A stretch of 64,000 nt of DNA from Amycolatopsis sp. FDAARGOS 1241 (GTDB lineage: Bacteria > Actinomycetota > Actinomycetes > Mycobacteriales > Pseudonocardiaceae). Shown one piece after another: positions 8,118-16,831 of the stretch. The number at the start of each line of letters is the position of its first letter. Position 1 is the first letter of the stretch. The notes below the pieces were generated by a model, which saw only the letters and a program-made list of their open reading frames with translations, was not told where the DNA came from and did no database searches. The stretch covers positions 7,761,001 to 7,825,000 of the forward strand of contig NZ_CP069526.1 of assembly GCF_016889705.1 (NCBI RefSeq), in the 5' to 3' direction. Both the position numbers and the translations under genes were made by a program.

Positions 8118-9260
8118 ATGGAGCAACGGCACGTCGTCGTGATCGGCGGTGGCATCGGAGGACTGAGCGCGGCGGTCGGGCTGCACCGCACCGGCTGGCA
8201 AGTGACGGTGTACGAACGCGCTTCGGAGTTCACGGGCATCGGCGCCGGGATCTCGATCTGGCCCAACGCGCAGCGGGCGCTCGCCGAGCTGGGCGTCGAG
8301 GCGCCCCTGGCCCCCCAGCGCGACGGCGCGCTGCTCGACCCGCGCGGCCGCGAGCTCGCGCGGTGGGCGATGGACCCGTACGTGCGCCGCTACGGTCTCC
8401 CGCTCACCGCGATCCACCGTGCGGACCTGATCGACGCGTTGCGCGCCGCCCTGCCGGAGTCGAGCCTGCACACCGGCGTCGACGTGCTTTCGGCCTCCTC
8501 CGACGGACTCGTGCGGCACGCGACCGGCACGATCCGCGCCGACCTGGTCGTCGCGGCCGACGGCGTCCACAGCCCAGTCCGCGCGTCGCTCCACCCGCAG
8601 GCGCGCTTGGCCTACAGCCGCGGCACCGCGTTCCGCGGCGTCGCCGAACTGCCCGGGACCCGACTGAGCACCACGTGGGGCCGCGGGACGGAGGTCGGCG
8701 TCCTGCCCCTGCACGACGGCCGCGCGTACTGGTGGGTGGCCGAAGCGCGCCCGGAAGGCATCCGTCACGACGACGTGCGCGCCTACCTGCTCGACCGCTA
8801 CGGCGACTGGCACGCCCCGGTTCCGACGCTGATCTGCGCGACGCCGGAGATCCTGCACCACGACCTGTACCAGCTGGCCGCCCGGCTGCCCTCCTACGTC
8901 TCCGGCCGCCTCGTCCTCCTCGGCGACGCCGCGCACGCCATGCCCCCGTACCTCGGCCAGGGCGGCTGCATGGCTCTCGAAGACGCCGTCGTCCTCGCCG
9001 CCGCGCTGTCCTCGACGGACGACGTCACCGAAGGCCTGCGCCGCTACGACGCGGAACGCCGCCCGCGCAGCCAGCGCGTCTGGCACGCATCGATCCGCGC
9101 CGGATCCGCCGGCCCGCTGCTGCGCAACCCCCTCGGGCGCGCCCTGCGCACCGCGGTGCTCCGGCTGGCCCCCGCGTCCGCGATGTCCCACGCGGAGAGC
9201 TGGATCAACGGCTGGACGCCGCCTCGTCTCCCCCGACCAGCCCGGCCTCGTACGCCGTGA
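8118..9260 (+). CDS. FAD-dependent monooxygenase (aromatic hydroxylase/salicylate-hydroxylase type)
   Basis: 380 residues. The dinucleotide-binding motif VVVIGGGIGGLSAAVGL covers residues 6-22 (GGGIGG at 10-15). The second FAD motif, LLGDAAHAMPPYLGQGGCMALEDA, begins near residue 267. Length and motif spacing fit group A flavoprotein monooxygenases that hydroxylate aromatic substrates with NAD(P)H. GAGGAGG sits 8 bases before the ATG. It is very likely controlled by the divergent TetR protein through the two palindromes. Its 3' end overlaps the convergent response-regulator gene by 56 bp. The natural substrate is not known. Confidence 0.9.
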   Translation: MEQRHVVVIGGGIGGLSAAVGLHRTGWQVTVYERASEFTGIGAGISIWPNAQRALAELGVEAPLAPQRDGALLDPRGRELARWAMDPYVRRYGLPLTAIHRADLIDALRAALPESSLHTGVDVLSASSDGLVRHATGTIRADLVVAADGVHSPVRASLHPQARLAYSRGTAFRGVAELPGTRLSTTWGRGTEVGVLPLHDGRAYWWVAEARPEGIRHDDVRAYLLDRYGDWHAPVPTLICATPEILHHDLYQLAARLPSYVSGRLVLLGDAAHAMPPYLGQGGCMALEDAVVLAAALSSTDDVTEGLRRYDAERRPRSQRVWHASIRAGSAGPLLRNPLGRALRTAVLRLAPASAMSHAESWINGWTPPRLPRPARPRTP

Positions 9261-9879
9261 TCGCGGCCTGCACGCGGTTGCGCGCGCCCAGGCGCGTGAG
9301 GATCGTGCTGACGTGGGCCTTGACCGTGCCCTCGACCACGAACATGCGGCTCGCGATGTCCGCATTGGACAGTCCGGCGGCGAGCAGGGTCAGCACCTCG
9401 CGTTCGCGGGCCGTCAGGGCGGCGACGCGTTCCCGGGCCGCCGCGCCCCGCGACAGGCGGCTGCCGGACAGGCGGGCGATGACGCGCGAGGCGACCTTCG
9501 GCGACAGGAACGCGGCCCCGTCGGCGACGGCGTGGATGCCGGACAGCAGCTCTCGCGGGTCGCCGGCCTTGAGGAGGAAGCCGCTGGCGCCGAGGCCCAG
9601 GGCGCGTTCGATGTAGGCGTCCTCGCCGAAGGTCGTCAGCATGATCACGCCCGTGTCGGGCAGCAGTCGGCGGATCTCCTCCGCCGCGGCGAGGCCATCG
9701 AGCCCGGGCATGCGGATGTCGAGCAGCGCGACGTCCGGGCGGGTGGCCAGGGCCTGCTCCACGGCCTCGCGGCCGTCGCCGGCTTCGGCGACCACCGAGA
9801 GGTTCTTGTCGGAAGCCAGGATCGCCGCGACGCCCGCGCGGATCATCGTCTCGTCGTCGGCCAGCAGCAAGCGGATCAC
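9205..9879 (-). CDS. NarL/FixJ-type response regulator
   Basis: 224 residues from the GTG at 9879, which overlaps the kinase stop by 4 bp (GTGA). The receiver domain has acidic residues 8-9, the phospho-acceptor Asp54 in LLDIRMPG, Thr in MLTTFG and Lys in FLLKAGDP. The LuxR-type helix-turn-helix lies at the C-terminus (LTAREREVLTLLAAGLSNAD). It should be phosphorylated by the kinase encoded directly upstream. The target promoters are not evident; the adjacent divergent small genes at 11519 are candidates. Confidence 0.93.
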   Translation of the reverse strand: MIRLLLADDETMIRAGVAAILASDKNLSVVAEAGDGREAVEQALATRPDVALLDIRMPGLDGLAAAEEIRRLLPDTGVIMLTTFGEDAYIERALGLGASGFLLKAGDPRELLSGIHAVADGAAFLSPKVASRVIARLSGSRLSRGAAARERVAALTAREREVLTLLAAGLSNADIASRMFVVEGTVKAHVSTILTRLGARNRVQAAITAYEAGLVGGDEAASSR

Positions 9880-11444
9880 GGTTGTTCGGCCTCGCTGTAG
9901 ATGTCCTTGGTCACGAGCCGGTCGCCCGCGAAGCACAGCCGGATGGCCGCATACCGCACGTTCCACCAGCTGCTCGACGTCCCGTAGTACTCGCACGCGG
10001 TCCCCGCCGGCCGCGGCGGCTCACCGTTCGACGGTTTCGCGAGCCGTTGCTGCGAAGGCAGGAGCGGAGCAATCGCCTGCCGCGTGTCCCCCACCTCGAT
10101 CTGCTCGTAGACCCCCATCGACACCTCCGAGCCGTACCACTGCAACAGGAACGCCACCCCGCTGCCACCGATGACCACGCCGAACAGCGCCAGCGGGATC
10201 ACGATGGCCTGCACCAGGCTGCGCCGCACGTCGCGGCGCACCAGTTCCAGCTCGCGCGCCGACTCCGACTGCCCCATCTCGTCGGTGCCGGACTCGTCCT
10301 CGGGCACCGGCGCCGCGTCGTGCGGCAGCGTCGCCACGAGCTCGAAGCCGCCCCGCGCGTCGGGCCCGGCCCGCAGCGTCCCGCCGACCAGCCGGACGCG
10401 CTCACGTAGCCCGATCAGCCCGCGGCGGCCCGACGTGCCCGGCAACGGGCCCGCGGGCGGCGGCGCGTTGACCACGCGCAGCTCAGTGGCTTTGGGAGAG
10501 CTCAGCACCCGCACGGTCACCGCCGCACCGGGCGCGTGCTTGGCGACGTTCGTCAGCGCTTCCTGCAGCACGCGGTACGCCGCCCGCGCGACCATCGGCG
10601 GCGCCGCCGCGAGACCGGCCACCTGCGACTCGATCAGCAGCCCCGACGCTCGCGCCCGCCCGATCAGCTCTCCCAGGTCACCCTGCACGGGCTCGACGGG
10701 CGCCGCGTCCTCGCGCAGCACGCCGATGATCTCGCGCAGGCGCTCGGTCGCCGTCGCCGCGCTCTCCCTCAGCTCAGAAGCCGCGGCGCGCTGGACGTCG
10801 TCCAGGCCACCGGCCACCTCGAGCGCCGCCGCGCGCACGGCGATCAGGCTCAGCTCGTGGCCCAGCGAATCGTGCATGTCGCTGGCGATCCGCGCGCGCT
10901 CGCGCAGCCGCGCCTGGTCAGCGACGAGCCGCTGGCGGCTCTCCATCTCCTCCGCCCGCCGCCAGCCGGCCCGGGCCAGCTCCCGCCGCAGCCGGACGTG
11001 CCGGCCGAGCAGCCACGGCGCCACCGCCGCGAACGCGAGCACCCCGAGCATCGCCCCCCACGCCCCGAACCCCGCCGACGGCAGCAGCAGCGCCACCGGC
11101 AGACCGGCCAGCGCGATGCCCGTGCCCGCGAGCAAAGCCACGCGCACCTGCGTCAGCCGCAGCCCGGTGAGGTACCCCACGATGACCATGAGGAAGACCT
11201 CCCACACGGCCACGCGCCCGCCCCAGCCGAACGCCACCACCACGGCCGTGCACATGGTCACGACCAGCGAGACCGCCGGCAGCCTGCGGCTCGCCGCGAC
11301 CGCGACCGTCACGGCGACGAAGCCGAAGATCAGCTCCCAGTGGTCGGGGTTGTTCGACGCGTCGATCCCCACGACCAGGCACAGGAAGATCCAGAGCAGG
11401 ACGTCGAGCACCACGCGCCACCTGCGTCTGGCCACCCCCTTCAT
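9876..11444 (-). CDS. Sensor histidine kinase (HisKA_3) with a C-terminal transmembrane and extracytoplasmic domain
   Basis: 522 residues from the ATG at 11444. About five membrane segments lie in residues 12-147. The HisKA_3 box ASDMHDSLGHELS places the phospho-His at 191. The ATPase domain has the N box ALTNVAKHAPG (near 297-306) and the G box RRGLIGLRERV. Unusually the protein continues about 150 residues past the ATPase: another membrane helix (about 412-435) and an outside domain (447-522) with YEQIEVGDTRQAI, then Cys484 and Cys504 in CEYYG and IRLCF. This tail reads like a small BamE/SmpA-type fold, which is an inference. Cys484-Cys504 could be a disulfide. The partner is the response regulator downstream. 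Confidence 0.88.
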   Translation of the reverse strand: MKGVARRRWRVVLDVLLWIFLCLVVGIDASNNPDHWELIFGFVAVTVAVAASRRLPAVSLVVTMCTAVVVAFGWGGRVAVWEVFLMVIVGYLTGLRLTQVRVALLAGTGIALAGLPVALLLPSAGFGAWGAMLGVLAFAAVAPWLLGRHVRLRRELARAGWRRAEEMESRQRLVADQARLRERARIASDMHDSLGHELSLIAVRAAALEVAGGLDDVQRAAASELRESAATATERLREIIGVLREDAAPVEPVQGDLGELIGRARASGLLIESQVAGLAAAPPMVARAAYRVLQEALTNVAKHAPGAAVTVRVLSSPKATELRVVNAPPPAGPLPGTSGRRGLIGLRERVRLVGGTLRAGPDARGGFELVATLPHDAAPVPEDESGTDEMGQSESARELELVRRDVRRSLVQAIVIPLALFGVVIGGSGVAFLLQWYGSEVSMGVYEQIEVGDTRQAIAPLLPSQQRLAKPSNGEPPRPAGTACEYYGTSSSWWNVRYAAIRLCFAGDRLVTKDIYSEAEQP

Positions 11445-11518
11445 GCCGCTGACGCTACAAGGGCCCGCGTGGCGGCCACCACTGTCGAAAGTCAAGGCCT
11501 GGGGCAAAATGGCTGACC

Positions 11519-11728
11519 ATGGCTGAGCGCACACTCGCCGAGCAGCTCGGCGGCCCGCTGCCCGAGGGCATCGAAGCCCTGCCCGAGGACGCCCGGCGCG
11601 ACCTCGCCGCCGCCCTGCGCGACGCGCGGCACCGGCAGGCCAAGGCCCTCGCGCGAGCGGGTGAGGAAGGCCTGAAGTACGTGCCCGCGCTGCTGCGCGG
11701 CGCCGTCCGCAAAGCGGTGGGCCTGTGA
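11519..11728 (+). CDS. Small helical protein of unknown function
   Basis: 69 residues, MAERTLAEQLGGPLPEGIEA to AVRKAVGL; helical and charged, with no signal peptide or membrane segment. It is not recognised. The codon bias matches neighbouring genes, and the TGA at 11726-11728 overlaps the GTG of the next gene, so the two are one translational unit. No strong ribosome site is visible before the ATG at 11519; an ATG in the other frame at 11509 is close by. It is divergent from the two-component operon. Function is not assignable. Confidence 0.7.
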   Translation: MAERTLAEQLGGPLPEGIEALPEDARRDLAAALRDARHRQAKALARAGEEGLKYVPALLRGAVRKAVGL

Positions 11729-12453
11729 ACCCGGAGATCCTCAAGCTCGCGCGCGTGCTCGACGTCGAACCGGCGCGGCTGGCCTACCTGGGCGACGTGG
11801 ACCCGGCCGACCTGCAGCTGTTCCGCGAACAGGTCACGACCACGCTGTTCGACGCGAACCTCGTGGTGCTCGAACGCATGGCGCTGGCCAGCCGCCTGCT
11901 GCCCGCGCCGGTGGTCGCGAAGATCGCCGAGAAGGTGTTCGGCCCGCTGTTGTGCGCGCGGATCGCCGGGCTGGTCGACGTCTCACGCGGGGTCGACGTC
12001 GCGAAGCGGCTGCCGCCGAAATTCCTCGCCTCGGTGGCCGCGGAGCTGGACCCGCGGCGCGCGACGTCGATCATCACGCGCATCCCGATCGACACGGTGG
12101 TCGCGGTGGCCGGCGAGCTCACGCGGCGGGAGGACTGGATCACGCTCGGCCGGTTCGTCGGGCACCTGCCGGACCCGACTGTGCGGCGCAGCCTCGACGT
12201 GCTGGACGATGCCGCGCTGCTGCGGACCGCGTACGTGCTCGACGACAAGAGCCGCATCGACCACGTGCTGGGGCTGCTGCCCGCCGGCCGGCTGCCGCGG
12301 CTGATCCGCGCGGCCGGCGCCGACGAGTCGTTGTGGGAGCCGGCGCTCGACGTGCTGGCGCATCTGGGAAAAGCTCGCCGAGAAGCGGTGCTCCCGCTGC
12401 TCGACGAGCTTCCTGGCGAACTGCGCTCGCGCGCTCAGGCGACAATCAAGTAG
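11725..12453 (+). CDS. Conserved-looking helical-repeat protein of unknown function
   Basis: 242 residues from the GTG that overlaps the preceding stop. The sequence is a series of short paired helices with a repeating pattern (LPPKFLASVAAELDPRRATS, then IPIDTVVAVAGELTRREDW, then LPDPTVRRSLDVLDDAALLR), suggesting a solenoid of about 45-residue units. This loosely recalls MgtE-N repeats but lacks any transporter part. There are no membrane segments or catalytic motifs. Its partner is the 69-residue protein upstream. The 3' end overlaps the convergent small membrane protein gene by 19 bp. Confidence 0.7.
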   Translation: MNPEILKLARVLDVEPARLAYLGDVDPADLQLFREQVTTTLFDANLVVLERMALASRLLPAPVVAKIAEKVFGPLLCARIAGLVDVSRGVDVAKRLPPKFLASVAAELDPRRATSIITRIPIDTVVAVAGELTRREDWITLGRFVGHLPDPTVRRSLDVLDDAALLRTAYVLDDKSRIDHVLGLLPAGRLPRLIRAAGADESLWEPALDVLAHLGKARREAVLPLLDELPGELRSRAQATIK

Positions 12454-12656
12454 ATCCCGTAGCCGACCACCGCCGCGCACACGGCGAAGCACACGATGGA
12501 ACCCGTCAGCTGCACGACGCCGCTGCCGCCGCGCTCGCGGGCCACCTCGCGGCCCGCGAGGCCGCGGACGCCGTAGGCGAACAGCACCGTCAGCACCACC
12601 GCCGCGCCGAGGGCGACGACGAAGACCAGCCCCAGAGAGCCCCAGTCGATGTCCAT
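12435..12656 (-). CDS. Small two-helix membrane protein linked to the phosphate transporter
   Basis: 73 residues from the ATG at 12656 (MDIDWGSLGLVFVVALGAAV onward) with two clear membrane helices separated by a charged loop REVARERGGSG. It begins 11 bp after the stop of the PiT gene on the same strand, so it is almost certainly co-transcribed. Small membrane proteins of this kind commonly follow pit genes in actinomycetes. Any role as an accessory subunit is inference from position. Confidence 0.75.
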   Translation of the reverse strand: MDIDWGSLGLVFVVALGAAVVLTVLFAYGVRGLAGREVARERGGSGVVQLTGSIVCFAVCAAVVGYGIYLIVA

Positions 12657-12667
12657 GTCCCGCTCCC

Positions 12668-13798
12668 TCAGGCCGCGACCGGAGCCGGCTTCGCGGCTTC
12701 GGGCTCGTCGTTGATGTTCGTGGCGGTCACCGGGTTGCGGCGCGAGGTGAGCCAGATGCCCAGCGCCACGAGCACACCGACGCCGCCGACGAGGATCGTG
12801 CCCCAGCTGCCGCGCGTCGAGATCGCCGCGGCGACGGCGCCCACGATCGCGGCGGCCGGCAGCGTGAGCACCCACGCGATGACCATCTTGCCCGCGATGC
12901 CCCAGCGGACCTCGGCGAGCTTGCGGCCGAGACCGGAACCGATGATGCCGCCCGAGGTGACGTGGGTGGTCGAGAGCGCGAAGCCCAGGTGCGACGACGC
13001 GAGGATCACGGCCGCGGAGCTCGTCTCGGCCGCGAAGCCTTGCGGCGTCTGGATTTCGGTGAGCTTCTTGCCCATCGTCTGGATGATGCGCCAGCCGCCG
13101 AGGTAGGTGCCGAGCGCGATCGCCAGGCCGCAGGCGATGATGACCCACAGCGGCGGGTTCGAGCCGGGCGCGAGCGTGCCGCCGGCGATGAGCGTGAGGG
13201 TGATGACACCCATGGTCTTCTGCGCGTCGTTGGTGCCGTGCGCGAGCGACACGAGGCTGGCCGAGAGGACCTGGCCGGTCTTGAAGCTGCTGCGGACGAC
13301 GCCGTCCTTCGCCGTCGCAGTGATCCGGTAGGTGAGGAACGTGCCGACGAGCGCCACTAGCCCGGCGACGATCGGCGAAGCGACCGCGGGGATCAGCACC
13401 TTCTCGACGACCTTGCCGAAGTGCACGGCGTCCGCGCCCGACGCGATCCACGTCGCGCCGATCAGACCGCCGAACAGCGCGTGCGAAGAACTCGACGGCA
13501 GCCCGACGAGCCACGTGACGAGGTTCCAGATGATCGCGCCGACGAGCCCGGCGAAGATCACCACCGGCGTCACCTTCGTGTCATCCACGATGCCACCGGA
13601 AATCGTCTTCGCGACCTCGATCGACAGAAAAGCCCCGACGAGGTTCAGCACGGCCGAAATGGCGACGGCGATTCTCGGTTTGAGGGCTCCCGTCGCGATC
13701 GAGGTGGCCATCGCGTTGGCCGTGTCGTGGAACCCGTTGGTGAAGTCGAAGGCAAGCGCCGCGACGATCACCACCAGGACGATCAAGGAAAAGTCCAT
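12668..13798 (-). CDS. PiT-family inorganic phosphate transporter
   Basis: 376 residues from the ATG at 13798 (MDFSLIVLVVIVAALAFDFT). The PiT signatures are visible: FDFTNGFHDTANAMATSIATG near the start, and the second half of the tandem repeat with VSLAHGTNDAQKTMGVI. About ten membrane segments are seen. Members carry out low-affinity, proton- or metal-coupled phosphate uptake across the cytoplasmic membrane. A possible earlier start at 13936 adds 46 residues without family homology and is rejected. The accessory small gene follows at 12435. Confidence 0.94.
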   Translation of the reverse strand: MDFSLIVLVVIVAALAFDFTNGFHDTANAMATSIATGALKPRIAVAISAVLNLVGAFLSIEVAKTISGGIVDDTKVTPVVIFAGLVGAIIWNLVTWLVGLPSSSSHALFGGLIGATWIASGADAVHFGKVVEKVLIPAVASPIVAGLVALVGTFLTYRITATAKDGVVRSSFKTGQVLSASLVSLAHGTNDAQKTMGVITLTLIAGGTLAPGSNPPLWVIIACGLAIALGTYLGGWRIIQTMGKKLTEIQTPQGFAAETSSAAVILASSHLGFALSTTHVTSGGIIGSGLGRKLAEVRWGIAGKMVIAWVLTLPAAAIVGAVAAAISTRGSWGTILVGGVGVLVALGIWLTSRRNPVTATNINDEPEAAKPAPVAA

Positions 13799-14116
13799 GG
13801 GCTTTCTCCAGCTCGGTGGTCGTGCCATTTTGACGCTACCGATCAACCGAGGGAGCGCTGATCTCGTCGCAATGGCCAGTGCTTGAACTCTGAGTGAACG
13901 AGGGAACTGATGGGCAGACCCTTTTCCCGCGTTCACCTGGTGATCAGCGAACCGTTGGCACGGGGGCTCATTTCCGATTTGCCCGTTTCGCTTTGTTTAG
14001 TGCATTCGCACCGTCACGGTAGGGCCGGCCCCACCCCGAACACGGCGGCTCAGCCCAGTGCCCTTTCCCGCTTTCCCTGCGACGGTGGGGCTTTCCGCAG
14101 TGAAAGGGGCCCCGTG
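13799..14116. other. Divergent intergenic region between the phosphate transporter and the Lnt-like gene
   Basis: 318 bases with the lowest GC of the neighbourhood around 13880-14010, as expected for promoters firing in both directions. An in-frame ATG at 13910 could extend the Lnt-like protein by 69 residues, but those residues lack good codon bias. No clear operator was seen; a PhoP-type direct repeat was looked for and not found. Confidence 0.5.
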
Positions 14117-16831
14117 ATGACCGGTCCGTACCACCCTCGCGGCGCCGGCTCTCCGCCGGAGACCGGCGGGATTCTCAGCTTTGGCGCGGAATCCGGCGCC
14201 CCGGAACCGAATTCCGCGACGACCGCGTTCGCGGGCGGCGGAAACCGGCTTGCCGGTCACGCACCCACCTCCGGCGGAAGCCGTCTACCCATCCTCTCGA
14301 GAGAAGACAGCGCCATGGAGGCGCCTGGGCCTTCGGACGAAATGGCGGGCGTTGCCGCCTCCGACCCGCAAAGCGACGACGGCGCCGGAAACCCGCGCGC
14401 CGGTCACGCGCCCGCCCCCGGCGCGAGTGGCCCTCCCGCCCTCACGAGACAAAGCAGCGCAGACGATGCACTTCGACCTTCGGATAGAACCTCGGGCGTT
14501 GCCGCCTCCGGCCCGCAAGGCGACGACAACGGCGCGAATCCGCGGGCCGGACACGCACCCGCAATCGCCGCAAGCGATCCACCCACCGTGACAAGGCGAA
14601 GCAGCACAGGCGACACACTTCGACCTTCAGGTGAAACGGCGGACACCGGCCCGCGCGGCGACGGCAACGCCGCGAACCCACACGCCTGGCACCCACGCGC
14701 AATCGGCCGAAGCAATCCACCCACCACCACAAGACGAAGCAGCACAGCCGACACACTTCGACCTTCGGTCGAAACGGCCGACACCGGCCCGCGAAGCGAC
14801 AGCAACGGCGGGAATCCGCGGGCCGGACACGCACTCACCATTGGCGGAAGCGGTCCACCGACCCTCACGAGACGAAGCGCAGGGGATGCACCTCGACCTT
14901 CAGGTAAAACAGCGGACACCGGCCCGCGCGGCGACGGCAGCGCCACGAACCCGCGCGCCGGACACCCACCCGCAATCGATCCACCCACCACCACTACACG
15001 AAGCAGCACAGGCGACGCACCTCGACCTTCGCGCAAAACAGCCGACACCGGCCCGCGCGGCGACGGCAACGCCACGAACCCACACGCCGGGCACCCACGC
15101 GCAATCGGCCGAAGCGATCCACCCACCCCCACAAAACGAAGCAGCACAGCCGACGCACCTCGACCTTCAGATGAAGCGGCGGACGCCGACCAACCAGGCG
15201 ACGGCGACGGCGGGAATCCGCGGGCCGGTCACGCGCCCGCATCCGGTGCAAGCGATCCGCTGACCCTCACGAGACGAAGCGCAAAGGATGCACTTCGACC
15301 TTCAGGTAAAACGGCGGACACCGGCCCGCGCGGCGACGGCAGCGCCACGAACCCGCTTCCCGCCGCCGGTAGTGGCGGGAAGCGGCGTCCGGGTGCGCCG
15401 GCGGGCGCCGGTCGGGGCCGTGGTTGGGGGTGGGCTCTGGTCGTCGCGGTGGTGTCCGGGGTGCTGGTGCACTTCGGGTTGGGGTTCGAGCCCGTGGCGG
15501 TGCTGGCGTGGGTCGCGCCGTTCCCGGTGTTGGTGGTGGCGCCGAGAGTGGGGGCGGGGGCGGCGGCCACGACCGCGTTCCTCGCGTACTTCGGTGGCAG
15601 CGCGGGGAGTTGGAGCTACTTCCTGCACTCGCAGTCGATCCCCTTGCCTGCGGCAGTGGCGATCTTGGTGGGGTCGCCGGTGTTGTTCGCGGCGGCGGTG
15701 GCGCTGTTCCGGCGACTCGTGCGCGTCGGGCGGCCTGTGCTCGCCGCCGTGGCGACGCCCGCGCTGTGGACGGCCGCGCTGTACGTCGTCGCGGTGATGA
15801 ACCCGTTCGGAGTGATGGGAACGTTCGTGACGAGCCAGGGTGACGAGCCTGCCGTCCTGCGCGTGGCGTCCGTGACCGGTGGGTGGGGCGTCGAGTACCT
15901 CGTGCTGCTGGCCCCGGCCGCGCTCGCGGCGGCGCTGGCGCCCGGAGTCTGCTTGGCCGCGCGCGCCGGCATCACCGCGGTGACGGCGGCGGCCGTCGCC
16001 GGAACCCTCGCCTGGGGCGCGCAGCCGCCGGCCGCCGCGACGGACCACGTGCGCGTCGCCGTCGTCGCGCGCAGCGAGCCGAACTGGGCACCGGACCCGG
16101 GCACTCCCGCCGGGCAGCGCGTGCTCCGGTCCTATGTGGACGCGCTTCACGCGCTTCCACCCGACGTCCGCATCGCCGTGCTCCCCGAGGGCGCCTTCGG
16201 CACCGACCGAGCGCGGCTGGCGAACCTGACCAGTCCCCTCGCGGAGGTCGCCCGCACCAAGAACCTGCACATCGTCACCGGCGCGATCGTCGAGGACCCG
16301 CAGCACACCTACAACACCGCACTCGACGTGCCCCCGGCGGGCCCGGTCGTCGAATACCACAAGTGGCGCAACGGCTCCTCCCCCATCACATCCGGCCACG
16401 ACCTCCCTTACCTCACCGGGCGGCCGATCGGCCTCGAGGTCTGCATGGACGTCAACGGCCCCTCCCCCACCCTCGACTACGGACGCGCCGGCACAGGCCT
16501 GCTCCTCATTCCCGCCTCCGACGAAGACGCCGATGGCTGGCAGCACAGCCGCACCGCCCTGCTCCGCGGCGTCGAGAGCGGCACCGCGGTGGCCTGGAGC
16601 GCCGCCCGCGGCGCCCCCACCCTCAGCGACGGCACCGGCCACATCCTCGCCCAGACCCGCACCGGTCGGACCCCGATGGCCACCGCCTTCGCCGACGTCC
16701 CCCTCGGCTCCGGCCGCACCCCCTACACCCGCTTCGGCGACTGGTTCGCGTGGCTCTGCGCCCTCATCGCGTTGGCCGGCCTCGCGTCCACGGTCCGCCG
16801 CACGCGCCGCCCGGACAGCCGAACGCCGTAG
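14117..16831 (+). CDS. Apolipoprotein N-acyltransferase-like (nitrilase superfamily) membrane protein with repeat-expanded N-terminus
   Basis: 904 residues from the ATG at 14117, which has GAAAGG upstream. Residues 1-435 are disordered and largely tandem repeats (see 14240-15352). From about 437 come several membrane helices as in Lnt, then a CN-hydrolase domain with all three catalytic positions: Glu691 in LPEGAFG, Lys749 in YHKWRNG, Cys776 in EVCMDVNG. One more membrane helix ends the protein. Lnt transfers an acyl chain to the N-terminus of lipoproteins. The actinobacterial Lnt-like set also includes variants with other acyl substrates, so the exact reaction is uncertain. The first 435 residues are not part of the family. 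Confidence 0.82.
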   Translation: MTGPYHPRGAGSPPETGGILSFGAESGAPEPNSATTAFAGGGNRLAGHAPTSGGSRLPILSREDSAMEAPGPSDEMAGVAASDPQSDDGAGNPRAGHAPAPGASGPPALTRQSSADDALRPSDRTSGVAASGPQGDDNGANPRAGHAPAIAASDPPTVTRRSSTGDTLRPSGETADTGPRGDGNAANPHAWHPRAIGRSNPPTTTRRSSTADTLRPSVETADTGPRSDSNGGNPRAGHALTIGGSGPPTLTRRSAGDAPRPSGKTADTGPRGDGSATNPRAGHPPAIDPPTTTTRSSTGDAPRPSRKTADTGPRGDGNATNPHAGHPRAIGRSDPPTPTKRSSTADAPRPSDEAADADQPGDGDGGNPRAGHAPASGASDPLTLTRRSAKDALRPSGKTADTGPRGDGSATNPLPAAGSGGKRRPGAPAGAGRGRGWGWALVVAVVSGVLVHFGLGFEPVAVLAWVAPFPVLVVAPRVGAGAAATTAFLAYFGGSAGSWSYFLHSQSIPLPAAVAILVGSPVLFAAAVALFRRLVRVGRPVLAAVATPALWTAALYVVAVMNPFGVMGTFVTSQGDEPAVLRVASVTGGWGVEYLVLLAPAALAAALAPGVCLAARAGITAVTAAAVAGTLAWGAQPPAAATDHVRVAVVARSEPNWAPDPGTPAGQRVLRSYVDALHALPPDVRIAVLPEGAFGTDRARLANLTSPLAEVARTKNLHIVTGAIVEDPQHTYNTALDVPPAGPVVEYHKWRNGSSPITSGHDLPYLTGRPIGLEVCMDVNGPSPTLDYGRAGTGLLLIPASDEDADGWQHSRTALLRGVESGTAVAWSAARGAPTLSDGTGHILAQTRTGRTPMATAFADVPLGSGRTPYTRFGDWFAWLCALIALAGLASTVRRTRRPDSRTP
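14240..15352 (+). repeat. In-frame tandem repeats coding for about eight 43-50-residue units
   Basis: About eight imperfect units, each of 43-50 codons. Each begins like NPRAGHAPA, passes through a DPPTLTRRSS-like stretch, and ends in RPSGKTADTGPRGDG. The units differ by substitutions and by small in-frame length changes, so the reading frame is kept throughout. They are rich in Pro, Gly, Ala, Thr, Arg and Asp with no hydrophobic core: a disordered, charged linker. The repeats also generate a long antisense open frame, which is an artefact. Confidence 0.9.

Noticed and set aside
14404..15147. Antisense repeat-rich frame and CRISPR-like look of the Lnt repeats
   Set aside because: The repeats are imperfect, coding and without unique spacers; no cas genes. 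The antisense frame is an artefact of the same repeats.
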